Origin: Streptomyces deccanensis
Lineage (GTDB): Bacteria > Actinomycetota > Actinomycetes > Streptomycetales > Streptomycetaceae
Direction: 5' to 3'
DNA length: 64,000 nt
Assembly: GCF_022385335.1 (NCBI RefSeq)
Contig: NZ_CP092431.1
Coordinates: 5,828,001-5,892,000, forward strand
Numbering within the stretch: position 1 is the stretch's first letter; the number at the start of each line of letters is the position of its first letter. Below the pieces are notes generated by a model. The model did no database searches, had not been told where the DNA came from, and worked only from the letters and a program-made list of their open reading frames with translations. The translations under genes and the position numbers were made by a program. Shown here piece after piece: positions 8,101 through 16,822 of this stretch.

Positions 8101-8564
8101 GCGCCGTCGAGGCGAAGCTCGCGGAACTCGGGCTGAGGCTGCCCGAGGTCGTCCCGCCGCTCGCCGCCTACCAGCCGGCCGTGCGCAGCGGGGTGTACGT
8201 CTACACCGCCGGGCAGCTGCCCATGGTGGACGGCAAGCTGCCCGTCACCGGCAAGGTCGGCGCCGAGGTCACCCCCGAGGAGGCCAAGGAACTCGCCCGT
8301 ACCTGCGCGCTGAACGCCCTCGCCGCCGTCAAGTCGGTGGCGGGCGACCTGGACCGCGTCGCGCGCGTGGTGAAGGTCGTCGGCTTCGTGGCCTCGGCCT
8401 CCGACTTCACCGGCCAGCCCGCCGTGCTGAACGGCGCGAGTGAACTCCTGGGTGCCGTCTTCGGCGACAAGGGTGTCCACGCGCGCAGCGCCGTCGGCGT
8501 GGCGGTCCTGCCGCTGGACGCGCCGGTCGAGGTGGAGCTCCAGGTGGAGCTGACCACCGCGTAG
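8097..8564 (+). CDS. RidA/YjgF-family protein
   Basis: A 155-residue RidA-type protein; family members hydrolyse reactive enamine/imine intermediates of amino-acid metabolism. Seen motifs are VYTAGQLPMVDGKLPVTGKVG near the N-terminus and the C-terminal HARSAVGVAVLPLDAPVEVE, which carries the arginine that in active RidA proteins binds the substrate carboxylate. It belongs to the longer actinobacterial subgroup, so deaminase activity is likely but unproven. The start is the GTG at 8097 overlapping the stop of the DUF4177 gene; no separate ribosome site is needed. Confidence 0.88.
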   Translation: MSAVEAKLAELGLRLPEVVPPLAAYQPAVRSGVYVYTAGQLPMVDGKLPVTGKVGAEVTPEEAKELARTCALNALAAVKSVAGDLDRVARVVKVVGFVASASDFTGQPAVLNGASELLGAVFGDKGVHARSAVGVAVLPLDAPVEVELQVELTTA

Positions 8565-8624
8565 CCCCGCCAGGATCGCGGAGGCTCACTCGAACATCAG
8601 CCCGTGACGAGTTAGCCTCCGCCC

Positions 8625-9494
8625 ATGGCAAACGGGCAGTGGTACCCAGCCGAGTGGCCGGACCGTATCCGCGCACTGGCGGCCGGCACGCTGACACCGG
8701 CGATCCCCAGGCGGGCCGCCACCGTCATGCTGCTCAAGGACACGGCCGACACTCCGGTCGTGCACATGCTGCGCAGACGCGCCTCCATGGCCTTCGCCGG
8801 GGGCGCGTACGCGTATCCGGGCGGCGGCGTGGACCCGCGCGACGACGACCGGCACATCCGCTGGGCGGGCCCCACGCGCGCGTGGTGGGCGTCCCGGCTC
8901 GGCGTCGACGAGAACGACGCGCAGGCGATCGTCTGCGCGGCCGTCCGGGAGACGTACGAGGAGGCGGGCGTCCTGCTCGCCGGGTCCAGCCCCGACACCG
9001 TGATCGACGACACCACGGGCGACGACTGGGAGGCCGACCGCGCGGCGGTGGCCGCGAGGGAGCTGTCCTTCGCCGAGTTCCTGGAGCGCCGGGGACTGGT
9101 CCTGCGCTCCGATCTCCTCGGCGCCTGGGCGCGCTGGATCACCCCCGAGTTCGAGGCCCGCCGCTACGACACCTGGTTCTTCGTGGCGGCCCTCCCCCAG
9201 GGCCAGCGCACCCGCAACGCCTCCACGGAGGCCGACCGCACGGTGTGGATCCGCCCCCGGGACGCGGCGGACGGCTATGACAAGGGCGAGCTGATGATGA
9301 TGCCGCCCACCATCGCGACCCTGCGCGGACTCGCGGAGTACGACTCGGCCGCCGCCGCGCTCGCCGCCGCACCCGCACGCGACCTGACACCTGTCCTCGC
9401 CCGGGCCCGCCTGGAGAACGACGACGTGGTCCTCTCCTGGCCGGGCCACGACGAGTTCACCAAGCGTGTTCCGGCCGCCGGAGACCCCACATGA
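8625..9494 (+). CDS. Nudix hydrolase, NUDT19-like
   Basis: A 289-residue Nudix protein. The Nudix box is split by an insert, as in NUDT19-type enzymes: AGGAYAYPGGGVDPRDDD at residues ~60-77 and AAVRETYEEAGVLL around 105-118, supplying the RExxEE metal ligands. Family members cleave CoA or nucleoside-diphosphate derivatives; the substrate is not evident. It begins at an ATG at 8625 shortly after the RidA gene. Its stop overlaps the start of a small reading frame (ATGA 9491-9494), which in turn overlaps the metallo-beta-lactamase-fold gene, suggesting one transcript from 7942 to 10512. Confidence 0.88.
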   Translation: MANGQWYPAEWPDRIRALAAGTLTPAIPRRAATVMLLKDTADTPVVHMLRRRASMAFAGGAYAYPGGGVDPRDDDRHIRWAGPTRAWWASRLGVDENDAQAIVCAAVRETYEEAGVLLAGSSPDTVIDDTTGDDWEADRAAVAARELSFAEFLERRGLVLRSDLLGAWARWITPEFEARRYDTWFFVAALPQGQRTRNASTEADRTVWIRPRDAADGYDKGELMMMPPTIATLRGLAEYDSAAAALAAAPARDLTPVLARARLENDDVVLSWPGHDEFTKRVPAAGDPT

Positions 9495-9685
9495 CCGTGG
9501 CGACAGCCCTCCCGCAGACGATGGCCCTCCCGTCGGCGACAGCCCTCCCGGGCCGCTCGGGCGCCAGGCCACCCGGGCCTCCGCCCATGTGCCCCGCAGC
9601 GCCGCGCGGCCGCCGGGACGCCGTACCGGCACGCGACCGACACCGTGACACTCCCACCGTCCCGCTGGAAGGCACCTCCGCATGA
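9491..9685 (+). CDS. Small Ala/Pro/Arg-rich reading frame bridging two genes
   Basis: A 64-residue frame starts in ATGA with the Nudix gene stop and ends in ATGA with the next gene start, so it exactly fills the gap. A GGAG lies 8 bp before its ATG, and third positions are mostly G or C. The product begins MTVATALPQTMALPSATALP and is otherwise Pro/Arg-rich with no recognisable fold. It may be a real small protein, or simply a translated bridge keeping ribosomes coupled between the flanking genes. Confidence 0.4.
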   Translation: MTVATALPQTMALPSATALPGRSGARPPGPPPMCPAAPRGRRDAVPARDRHRDTPTVPLEGTSA

Positions 9686-10512
9686 CCGACGCAGCAGCCC
9701 TTCCCGGCCAGCCCAGGGGCGGTGTCCTGTCCGGCCCCGCCACCGCGCGCGCCGTCAACGTGCTCGCGCCGAACGCCTCCGTGATGACGCTGGACGGCAC
9801 CAACACCTGGATCGTCTCCGAACCGGACTCCGAACTCGCCGTCGTGATCGACCCCGGTCCACTGGACGACGCTCATCTGCGCAACGTCGTCGACACCGCC
9901 GAGAAGGCCGGCCGACGCATCGCGCTGACCCTGCTCACGCACGGGCACCCCGACCACGCGGAGGGCGCCGCCCGCTTCGCCGAGCTGACCGGGACGAACG
10001 TGCGGGCCCTGGACCCGGCGCTGCGGCTCGGCGACGAAGGACTGGGCGCGGGCGACGTCGTCTCGCTCGGCGGCCTCGAACTCCGTGTCGTCCCGACCCC
10101 CGGCCACACCGCCGACTCGCTCTGCTTCCACATCCCGGCCGACCGGGCCGTCCTGACCGGTGACACCGTCCTCGGGCGCGGCACGACGGTGGTGGCCCAC
10201 CCCGACGGGCGTCTCGGTGACTACCTCGACTCCCTGCGCCGCCTCAGATCCCTCACGGTCGACGACGGCGTCCACACCGTCCTGCCCGGCCACGGCCCCG
10301 TTCTGGAGGACGCCCAGGGCGCCGTCGAGTTCTACCTCGCGCACCGCGCCCACCGGCTCGCCCAGGTCGAGACGGCCGTCGAGAACGGCTACCGCACTCC
10401 GGGCGACGTGGTCGCCCACGTCTACGCGGACGTCGACCGGTCCCTGTGGCCCGCCGCGGAACTCTCGGTACGGGCACAGCTGGAGTACCTGACCGAACAC
10501 GGTCTGATCTGA
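9682..10512 (+). CDS. Metallo-beta-lactamase-fold hydrolase, LACTB2-like
   Basis: A 276-residue protein with the zinc motif LLTHGHPDHAEGA (residues ~92-104, THxHxDH type), TPGHTADS around 145, TGDTVLG around 160 and LPGHGPVLE near 203. The LDGTNTWIV N-terminal signature and C-terminal helical part resemble LACTB2-like proteins, some of which are RNases. The ribosome site GGAAGG precedes the ATG at 9682. Corresponds in position to Rv3677c, just before crp in mycobacteria. Confidence 0.88.
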   Translation: MTDAAALPGQPRGGVLSGPATARAVNVLAPNASVMTLDGTNTWIVSEPDSELAVVIDPGPLDDAHLRNVVDTAEKAGRRIALTLLTHGHPDHAEGAARFAELTGTNVRALDPALRLGDEGLGAGDVVSLGGLELRVVPTPGHTADSLCFHIPADRAVLTGDTVLGRGTTVVAHPDGRLGDYLDSLRRLRSLTVDDGVHTVLPGHGPVLEDAQGAVEFYLAHRAHRLAQVETAVENGYRTPGDVVAHVYADVDRSLWPAAELSVRAQLEYLTEHGLI

Positions 10513-10721
10513 CCGCTTCGTGTCGCTCCACGGTCGAGCCTGACCGTCTTTGCGTCTGAGTGTCCGTCTCCGGGCTTCCCGGACGACGGGTTGGCCCCAC
10601 CGGCCTCAGGCCCCTCCAGGGCCTCAGAAGCCCCTTCCAGGCTCGTCCAGGGCGGCACAGAACAACGGGGCCCGCCTCGGGAACGAGACGAACCCCATCG
10701 AGAAGGCGAGCCGGCCCTGCG

Positions 10722-11396
10722 TCAGCGAGACCGCTTGGCCAGTCGCTCCACGTCCAGCAGGATCACCGCGCGAGCCTCCAGGCGCAGCCATCCACGCTGG
10801 GCGAAGTCCGCCAGCGCCTTGTTCACGGTCTCCCGGGAGGCGCCGACGAGCTGCGCCAGCTCCTCCTGCGTGAGGTCGTGCACCACGTGGATGCCTTCCT
10901 CCGACTGCACGCCGAAGCGGCGGGAGAGGTCCAGGAGCGCGCGGGCGACGCGCCCGGGCACGTCCGAGAAGACCAGGTCGGACATCTGGTCGTTGGTCTT
11001 GCGCAGTCGCCGCGCGACCGCGCGCAGCAGCGCCGCGGCCACCTCGGGCCGCGCGTTCAGCCAGGGCTGGAGGTCGCCGTGGCCGAGGCCCAGGAGCTTG
11101 ACCTCGGTCAGCGCGGTGGCCGTCGCCGTCCGCGGGCCCGGGTCGAACAGCGACAGCTCGCCGATCAGCTCACCGGGGCCGAGCACGGCGAGCATGTTCT
11201 CGCGGCCGTCGGGCGAGGCGCGGTGCAGCTTCACCTTGCCCTCGGTGACCACGTACAGGCGGTCACCCGGGTCGCCCTCGTGGAAGAGAGCGTCACCGCG
11301 CGCGAGGGTCACCTCACTCATGGAGGCGCGGAGCTCCGCGGCCTGCTCGTCATCGAGCGCCGCGAAGAGCGGGGCGCGCCGCAGAACGTCGTCCAC
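10722..11396 (-). CDS. crp: Crp/Fnr-family regulator Crp
   Basis: A 224-residue cyclic-nucleotide-type transcription factor. The cNMP-binding domain (residues ~10-120) includes GDALFHEGDPGDRLYVV and the phosphate-cassette-like GELIGELSLFDPGPRTATAT; a winged helix with LTQEELAQLVGASRETVNKAL forms the DNA-recognition helix near residue 175-195. In Streptomyces, Crp governs germination and broadly affects antibiotic production (known). GTG at 11396 has the ribosome site AAGGAG. The gene is convergent with the MBL-fold gene and divergent from nth. A site matching the reported streptomycete Crp motif lies 90 bp upstream, suggesting autoregulation. Confidence 0.95.
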   Translation of the reverse strand: MDDVLRRAPLFAALDDEQAAELRASMSEVTLARGDALFHEGDPGDRLYVVTEGKVKLHRASPDGRENMLAVLGPGELIGELSLFDPGPRTATATALTEVKLLGLGHGDLQPWLNARPEVAAALLRAVARRLRKTNDQMSDLVFSDVPGRVARALLDLSRRFGVQSEEGIHVVHDLTQEELAQLVGASRETVNKALADFAQRGWLRLEARAVILLDVERLAKRSR

Positions 11397-11485
11397 GAGT
11401 TCTCTCCTTGTCGACCTGCTCAGGGGATCTTGCTCCCCGTACTACCAGGGGACCGTGTTCCCCATCTTGCCGGACGGTCCAAACA

Positions 11486-11499
11486 GTGTGATCTGTCAC
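11486..11499. promoter_or_regulatory. Candidate Crp-binding site upstream of crp
   Basis: GTGTGATCTGTCAC fits GTG-N6-G-N-CAC, the motif I recall for S. coelicolor Crp. With flanking bases it also forms perfect TGTGA/TCACA arms separated by only four bases. It lies between crp and nth and could act on both. Confidence 0.5.
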
Positions 11500-11602
11500 A
11501 AGGATGCCGCACACATGTCCCGGGGTAAGCGTCAGGGGTCCAATTGGGGGCCGATCTTCTGGGCCCGGGGCGGATGTCGGTGCCGGGCTTTAGGCTGGCC
11601 GG

Positions 11603-12697
11603 GTGTCCAAAACGCCGGTGAGAGCACAGGCCGAGGGGGCTGGGCGCGTGGTGGTACGGCGTGATTCCGCTGTGGGCGAACAGGGCCCCACGGGAGCGAA
11701 CAAAACGGCAAAGGCGACGAAGGTGTCCGATCCATCAGCGGCGGAGAACCCCGCCCGGAAGACCACGACCCCGGCGCAAGCGGCTCCGGCGAAAGCGGCC
11801 CCGGTGAGGAGAGCGGCTCCGGTGAAGAAGGCCGCCACTGCCCCGAAGGCGGCACGGGCGAAGAAGGCGGCCGAGACGCAAGGGGCTGCCCCGGCTCGGA
11901 GGACGCCCGCGGCGGCCAAGCCCGAGTCCCGGACCGCCCTCGTCCGCCGTGCCCGTCGCATCAACCGCGAGCTCGCCGACGTGTACCCGTACGCGCACCC
12001 GGAGCTGGACTTCGAGAACTCCTTCCAGCTGATCGTGGCGACGGTTTTGTCCGCGCAGACGACCGACCTGCGGGTCAACCAGACGACACCGGCGCTCTTC
12101 GCGAAGTACCCCACCCCCGAGGACCTGGCCGCGGCAGACCCGCAGGAGGTCGAGGAGATCCTGCGGCCCTGCGGGTTCTTCCGGGCCAAGACGAAGTCGG
12201 TGATGGGGCTGTCGAAGGCCCTGGTGGAGAACCACGGCGGTGAGGTCCCGGGCCGTCTCGAAGACCTCGTCAAGCTGCCCGGCGTCGGCCGCAAGACCGC
12301 CTTCGTGGTGCTGGGCAACGCGTTCGGCCGGCCCGGCATCACCGTGGACACCCACTTCCAGCGGCTCGTACGGCGCTGGCGATGGACCGAGGCGACCGAC
12401 CCGGACAAGATCGAGGCGGCCATCGGCGCGCTCTTCCCGAAGAGCGAGTGGACGATGCTGTCGCACCACGTGATCTTCCATGGCCGCCGCATCTGCCATG
12501 CCCGCAAGCCGGCCTGCGGCGCCTGCCCCATCGCTCCGCTCTGCCCGGCGTTCGGCGAGGGCGAGACGGACCCGGAGAAGGCCCGGAAGCTCCTGAAGTA
12601 CGAGAAGGGTGGCTTCCCCGGGCAGCGCCTCAAGCCTCCGCAGTCCTACCTGGACGCGGGCGGCATCCCGGCCCCGCCCCTCGGAGCCGCCGGATGA
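11603..12697 (+). CDS. nth: Endonuclease III (DNA glycosylase/AP lyase)
   Basis: A 364-residue base-excision repair enzyme. The catalytic core (residues ~110-330) contains the helix-hairpin-helix LPGVGRKTA with the catalytic lysine, VDTHFQRL with the catalytic aspartate, and a [4Fe-4S] cluster set C-X6-C-X2-C-X5-C starting at CHARKPAC. The first ~105 residues are an Ala/Lys/Pro-rich basic extension absent from E. coli Nth; an internal start would remove it, so the exact N-terminus is uncertain. GTG at 11603 is used. Its stop overlaps a following small frame by ATGA. Sits beside crp, as in mycobacteria. Confidence 0.93.
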   Translation: MSKTPVRAQAEGAGRVVVRRDSAVGEQGPTGANKTAKATKVSDPSAAENPARKTTTPAQAAPAKAAPVRRAAPVKKAATAPKAARAKKAAETQGAAPARRTPAAAKPESRTALVRRARRINRELADVYPYAHPELDFENSFQLIVATVLSAQTTDLRVNQTTPALFAKYPTPEDLAAADPQEVEEILRPCGFFRAKTKSVMGLSKALVENHGGEVPGRLEDLVKLPGVGRKTAFVVLGNAFGRPGITVDTHFQRLVRRWRWTEATDPDKIEAAIGALFPKSEWTMLSHHVIFHGRRICHARKPACGACPIAPLCPAFGEGETDPEKARKLLKYEKGGFPGQRLKPPQSYLDAGGIPAPPLGAAG

Positions 12698-12912
12698 CCC
12701 CCCGCACCGCCCACACCACAGCGCCCGCTGCCTTGGCCGCGCACGCCACCACGCCCTCCCCCTCCAACGCGCGCGCCGTCTCGCGCCCCCGCTCCGGTGT
12801 GTGTCCTCCCAGCCCCGGCCGCCGCCACCCACACGAGGGACGTGGGGCCGAAGCGGAACGATCAGGGGTCCTCCGGGCGTTGGGACCGGAAGAACGACGG
12901 GGGTGGCTATGA
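12694..12912 (+). CDS. Small reading frame between nth and a Nudix gene
   Basis: A 72-residue frame starts in ATGA with the nth stop (GGAG seven bases upstream) and ends in ATGA with the next gene start. The product begins [20 protein letters not shown] and ends in a charged [12 protein letters not shown]; no domain is recognised. In mycobacteria a thioredoxin-like gene (Rv3673c) sits here, but this frame does not resemble it. As with 9491-9685, it could be a true small protein or a coupling bridge. Confidence 0.4.
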   Translation: MTPRTAHTTAPAALAAHATTPSPSNARAVSRPRSGVCPPSPGRRHPHEGRGAEAERSGVLRALGPEERRGWL

Positions 12913-13655
12913 CACGCGCGAGCCGGACGGACGGCGGCACGGACACCGACAACGGACACCAGACGGGGCGGCACCCCGCGTGGGCCGGGCACGTCGCCCT
13001 GGACAAGACCGGCCTGCCCACCTGGCTGGACCCGGTGGTGCGCGCCGCCGAGACGGTCGAGCCGCTCCAGCTGAGCCGCTTCCTGCCCCCGGAGAACGGC
13101 TCGGGGCGGCAGTCGGCGGTCCTGATCCTGTTCGGCGACGGCCCGGAAGGTCCCGAGCTGCTGCTCATGGAGCGCGCCGGCTCGCTCAGATCGCACGCCG
13201 GCCAGCCGTCCTTCCCGGGCGGCGCCCTCGACCCCGAGGACGGCGATCCGCAGACCGACGGCCCACTGCGCGCCGCCCTGCGCGAGGCCGAGGAGGAGAC
13301 CGGCCTCGACCCCGCCGGTGTCCAGCTCTTCGGTGTGCTGCCCAAGCTCTACATCCCGGTCAGCGGCTTCGTGGTGACCCCCGTCCTGGGCTGGTGGCGC
13401 CGCCCCACCCCGGTCCGGGTCGTCGATCCGAACGAGACCGCCCGCGTCTTCACCGTCCCCGTGGCGGATCTCACGGATCCCGCCAACAGAGCCACCGCCG
13501 TGCACCCCCGCGGCTACGCAGGCCCGGCATTTCTGGTCGAATCAGCCCTGGTGTGGGGTTTCACGGCCGGAGTGATCGACCGTCTGCTGCACTACTCGGG
13601 CTGGGAACGTCCGTGGGACCGCGAGAAGCAGGTCCCGCTCGACTGGCGCTCATGA
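12909..13655 (+). CDS. Nudix hydrolase, CoA pyrophosphatase-like
   Basis: A 248-residue protein with an uninterrupted Nudix region: SHAGQPSFPGGALDPEDGD followed by ALREAEEETGLDPAGV (residues ~97-137). The segment upstream of the box, LLMERAGSLRSHAGQPSFPGG, matches the NuCoA signature of CoA pyrophosphatases such as NudL. The ATG at 12909 is preceded by a purine-rich GGGGG. Corresponds to Rv3672c, adjacent to marP in M. tuberculosis. Confidence 0.88.
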   Translation: MTRASRTDGGTDTDNGHQTGRHPAWAGHVALDKTGLPTWLDPVVRAAETVEPLQLSRFLPPENGSGRQSAVLILFGDGPEGPELLLMERAGSLRSHAGQPSFPGGALDPEDGDPQTDGPLRAALREAEEETGLDPAGVQLFGVLPKLYIPVSGFVVTPVLGWWRRPTPVRVVDPNETARVFTVPVADLTDPANRATAVHPRGYAGPAFLVESALVWGFTAGVIDRLLHYSGWERPWDREKQVPLDWRS

Positions 13656-13774
13656 CAGGGTGTCTGCCGTGCTGCGTCTTTTGGGGCCGGTTGCGGCCCC
13701 CTGTCGCCGCGCGGCGGACCGGTGCCCCGGTCGGCCTGTAGTGATCGCGTAGTGACGAGGCGAGGCTTGAAGCG

Positions 13775-14974
13775 GTGAACGTGCTGGACATCCTGTTGCT
13801 GGTCGCCGCTGTCTGGTTCGCGATCGTGGGCTATCGACAGGGCTTCGTCGTCGGCATCCTCTCGGTGATCGGCTTCCTCGGCGGCGGCCTCGTCGCGGTC
13901 TACGCCCTGCCCTTCATCTGGGACTGGATGACCGACAACTCCGAGGTCAGCACGGCCGCCGCGGTCGTCGCCGTGGTCATCGTGATCGTCTGCGCCTCCG
14001 TCGGCCAGGCCCTGACCACCCACCTCGGCAACAAACTGCGCCGCTACATCACCTGGTCCCCGGCCCGCGCCCTGGACGCCACCGGCGGCGCCCTCGTCAA
14101 CGTCGTCGCGATGCTCCTGGTCGCCTGGCTGATCGGTTCCGCGCTCGCCGGGACGACCCTGCCGACGCTCGGCAAGGAGGTCCGCAACTCCAAGGTGCTC
14201 CAGGGCGTGGCCGGTGCCCTGCCCAACCAGGCGGACACCTGGTTCGCGGACTTCTCCTCGGTCCTCACGCAGAACGGCTTCCCGCAGGTCTTCAGCCCGT
14301 TCTCGAACGAGCCGATCACCGAGGTCCAGCCCCCCGACCCGGCGCTCGCGAGCAGCCCGGTCGCCCAGCGCGCCAAGCGATCCATCGTCAAGGTCATGGG
14401 CACCGCCCAGAGTTGCGGCAAGGTCCTCGAAGGCACCGGCTTCGTCTTCGGCGAGCGCCGGGTCATGACCAACGCGCACGTGGTCGGCGGAGTCGACGAA
14501 CCCACCGTCCAGATCGGCGGCGAGGGCCGCAAGTACGACGCCAAGGTCGTCCTCTACGACTGGGAGCGCGACATCGCCGTACTGGACGTGCCCAGCCTCA
14601 AGGCGCCCGCGCTGAAGTTCACCACCAAGGACGCCGTCAGCAGCGACGACGCGATCGTCGCGGGCTTCCCGGAGAACGGCGCGTACGACATCCGGCCCGC
14701 GCGCGTGCGCGGGCGCATCACGGCCAACGGCGCCGACATCTACAAGCGCGGCACCGTCCACCGTGACGTCTACTCGCTCTACGCGACCGTCCGTCAGGGC
14801 AACTCCGGCGGCCCGCTGCTCACGCCCGAAGGCAAGGTCTACGGCGTGGTCTTCGCGAAGTCCCTCGACGACCCGCAGACGGGCTACGCCCTCACCGCGG
14901 ACGAGGTCGAGGAGGACATCGCCAAGGGCCGTACGGCCAACCAGCAGGTGGACAGTGACAGCTGCGCGCTCTGA
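13775..14974 (+). CDS. marP: MarP-like membrane serine protease (CvpA plus trypsin-like)
   Basis: A 399-residue protein with four membrane helices of a CvpA-type domain (residues ~1-125) and an extracellular chymotrypsin-fold protease. The triad is H235 (TNAHVVGG), D266 (RDIAVL) and S344 (GNSGGPL). C214 and C397 occupy the positions of the disulfide described for M. tuberculosis MarP, which protects against acid and oxidative stress. The match in spacing is close to exact, so orthology is likely. The GTG at 13775 gives the expected short cytoplasmic N-terminus; the ribosome site is weak. It follows the Nudix gene by 119 bp. Confidence 0.93.
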   Translation: MNVLDILLLVAAVWFAIVGYRQGFVVGILSVIGFLGGGLVAVYALPFIWDWMTDNSEVSTAAAVVAVVIVIVCASVGQALTTHLGNKLRRYITWSPARALDATGGALVNVVAMLLVAWLIGSALAGTTLPTLGKEVRNSKVLQGVAGALPNQADTWFADFSSVLTQNGFPQVFSPFSNEPITEVQPPDPALASSPVAQRAKRSIVKVMGTAQSCGKVLEGTGFVFGERRVMTNAHVVGGVDEPTVQIGGEGRKYDAKVVLYDWERDIAVLDVPSLKAPALKFTTKDAVSSDDAIVAGFPENGAYDIRPARVRGRITANGADIYKRGTVHRDVYSLYATVRQGNSGGPLLTPEGKVYGVVFAKSLDDPQTGYALTADEVEEDIAKGRTANQQVDSDSCAL

Positions 14975-15025
14975 GGCCGGGCAGGGCCGGTGGTGTGAGG
15001 TCCTGTGCGGGTCGCCCCGCGGGGG

Positions 15026-15205
15026 TCAGGGACGAGGATGGCGCAGCCGGGCCGAGACCCAGCGGGCCCGGCGGCGCAGGATGCGCGGAATGCCCAGCCG
15101 GGGATCGGTGCCCTGCAGTTGCGGGCCGCCCCTCTGGTGGGAGCTCAGCCCCGAGGCCGAGCGGCGGTTGCGTGCTGCGTCACTGTAGTCGTGCGTCCAG
15201 CCCAT
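15026..15205 (-). CDS. Conserved-looking 59-residue basic protein
   Basis: A 60-codon frame, ATG at 15205 and TGA ending at 15026. The product begins MGWTHDYSDAARNRRSASG, continues GGPQLQGTDPRLGIPR and ends in an Arg-rich RILRRRARWVSARLRHPRP tail. Composition and codon choice look coding. No known fold is recognised; the basic tail suggests nucleic-acid or membrane contact (inference). It lies alone between marP and the EphE-like gene, which are on opposite strands, and fills most of a gap that would otherwise be about 360 bp. Its ribosome site is weak (CGGGG next to the ATG). Confidence 0.6.
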   Translation of the reverse strand: MGWTHDYSDAARNRRSASGLSSHQRGGPQLQGTDPRLGIPRILRRRARWVSARLRHPRP

Positions 15206-15332
15206 ACCCCGACGTGTGCCCCCGCCCCAAGGTCGATAACCGCCCCCACGCCCCCCAATTGGCCTATGCGCCGGGCAAGTGGCTGTTCGTGGAACAGGTG
15301 TTCACGTTCGGATAGCGGGCGGCCCGGCCGGC

Positions 15333-16295
15333 TCACCGGTCGGGCTCGGGGTCCTTCAGCCAGTTGATGAGTTCGGTCGAGAACGCCACCGGGTCCTCCT
15401 CGTGCGGGAAGTGTCCCAGACCGTCGAACAGCCGCCAACGGTACGGCGCTTCGACATACTCCCCGGACCCCGCCGCGCTGCGCGTGCGCATCACCGGGTC
15501 GAGCGAACCGTGCAGATGGAGGGTGGGCACCCGAACCGGCCGCTTCATCCGACGGTTGAACTGGATGCCGTCCGGGCGGGCCAGGGACCGCACCATCCAC
15601 CGGTACGGCTCGATCGAGCAGTGCGCGGTCGACGGGATGCACATCGCCCGCTGGTACGCCTTCACGGCCTCGTCGTCGGGCAGCCGCGGCCCCGACCAGT
15701 CCCGGATCAGCCGGCCGACCAGGGCGCCGTCGTCCGCGGTGAGCTGCCGCTCGGGGATCCAGGGCCGCTGGAATCCCCAGATGTAGGAGCCCGCGGAGGT
15801 CTGCTTGACGTCGGAGAGCATCGCCGAGCGCCAGCGCCGCGGGTGCGGCATGGAGGAGACGGCGAGCCGCCGGACGAGCTTGGGGCGCATCACGGCAGCC
15901 GTCCACGCCAGGTAGCCGCCCAGGTCGTGACCGACCAGCGCGGCGTCGGGCTCGCCGAGGGAGCGTACGACCCCGGTGATGTCGAGGGCGAGGTTCGCCG
16001 GGTCGTAACCCCGGGGGGTGCGGTCGCTGCCGCCGACCCCGCGCAGATCCATGGCCACGGCCCGGAAGCCGGCCTCGGCGAGGGCGACCAGCTGGTGCCG
16101 CCAGGTCCACCAGAAGTGCGGGAAGCCGTGCAGCAGCAGCACCAGCGGTCCGTCGCCCACCTCGGCGATGTGGAAGCGCGCGCCGTTGGCGGCCACGTCC
16201 CGGTGGATCAGCTCTTTGGCGCCGGCCACGTCGAGCCGTACGGGAGACGCGGGCTGATTCGAGGGGGCGGCCGGGGCGGTCGCGGGGTCGGTCAT
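15333..16295 (-). CDS. Alpha/beta hydrolase, epoxide hydrolase (EphE)-like
   Basis: A 320-residue hydrolase. The oxyanion-hole motif LLLHGFPHFWWTWRHQL, nucleophile elbow GHDLGGY (Asp nucleophile, as in epoxide hydrolases and haloalkane dehalogenases) and the catalytic histidine in GLGHFPHEEDP are present. The lid has an aromatic-rich segment around IWGFQRPWIPE. It overlaps the preceding holin-family gene by ATGA (16292-16295). By position it matches EphE (Rv3670), next to marP. The natural substrate is unknown. Confidence 0.88.
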   Translation of the reverse strand: MTDPATAPAAPSNQPASPVRLDVAGAKELIHRDVAANGARFHIAEVGDGPLVLLLHGFPHFWWTWRHQLVALAEAGFRAVAMDLRGVGGSDRTPRGYDPANLALDITGVVRSLGEPDAALVGHDLGGYLAWTAAVMRPKLVRRLAVSSMPHPRRWRSAMLSDVKQTSAGSYIWGFQRPWIPERQLTADDGALVGRLIRDWSGPRLPDDEAVKAYQRAMCIPSTAHCSIEPYRWMVRSLARPDGIQFNRRMKRPVRVPTLHLHGSLDPVMRTRSAAGSGEYVEAPYRWRLFDGLGHFPHEEDPVAFSTELINWLKDPEPDR

Positions 16296-16771
16296 GACGT
16301 CGAGCGTGCCACAGCCTCGACGCCGCCGTCGGCCGGGGCGGTCCGACGGGGGTGCGGCTTGGCGTTCTGCAGCACGCCCGCCGTCTCCTTCATGGACGCG
16401 GCGACCTTCTGCGGGCCCTGCCCCTTCTTGGCCTTCTTGGAGAAGGCGACGCCGACGATCGTCAGGACGACGGCGACCAGCACGTTCGCGGCGAACGACA
16501 GCAGGAAGCAGATCGCCAGGTTCCAGTCGCTCCAGGTGCGGATGCCGTACGCCAGGGCGAAGCTCAGCATCGGCAGGGAGAAGATCAGCACCGCGCCGGC
16601 GGCCGTGAACGCGCCACCGCCGACCATGCCGCGCTTGACGTCCTGCCTGAGCTGGGCCTTGGCCAGCGCGATCTCGTCGTGCACCAGCGCGGACATCTCG
16701 GCCGTCGCCGAGGCGAACAGCTGGCCGACGCTGCGTTCGGCTCCGACCGGGCTGCCGTCGGGTGCGCTCAT
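16292..16771 (-). CDS. Actinobacterial holin-X/DUF1469-family membrane protein
   Basis: A 159-residue protein with an amphipathic N-terminus (VGQLFASATAEMSALVHDEIALAKAQLR) and two membrane helices (residues ~54-75 and ~88-111), followed by a Lys-rich cytoplasmic tail. This is the Phage_holin_3_6 pattern common in actinobacteria; despite the name, lysis is not implied. ATG at 16771 is preferred because GGGAG sits eight bases upstream; an ATG five codons earlier exists. It is coupled to the EphE-like gene and matches Rv3669 by position. Confidence 0.85.
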   Translation of the reverse strand: MSAPDGSPVGAERSVGQLFASATAEMSALVHDEIALAKAQLRQDVKRGMVGGGAFTAAGAVLIFSLPMLSFALAYGIRTWSDWNLAICFLLSFAANVLVAVVLTIVGVAFSKKAKKGQGPQKVAASMKETAGVLQNAKPHPRRTAPADGGVEAVARSTS

Positions 16772-16822
16772 CGGGGTCTCCCTCATATGCGTTTGTACGG
16801 TCCTGTCTACGGTCCTGTCAGA

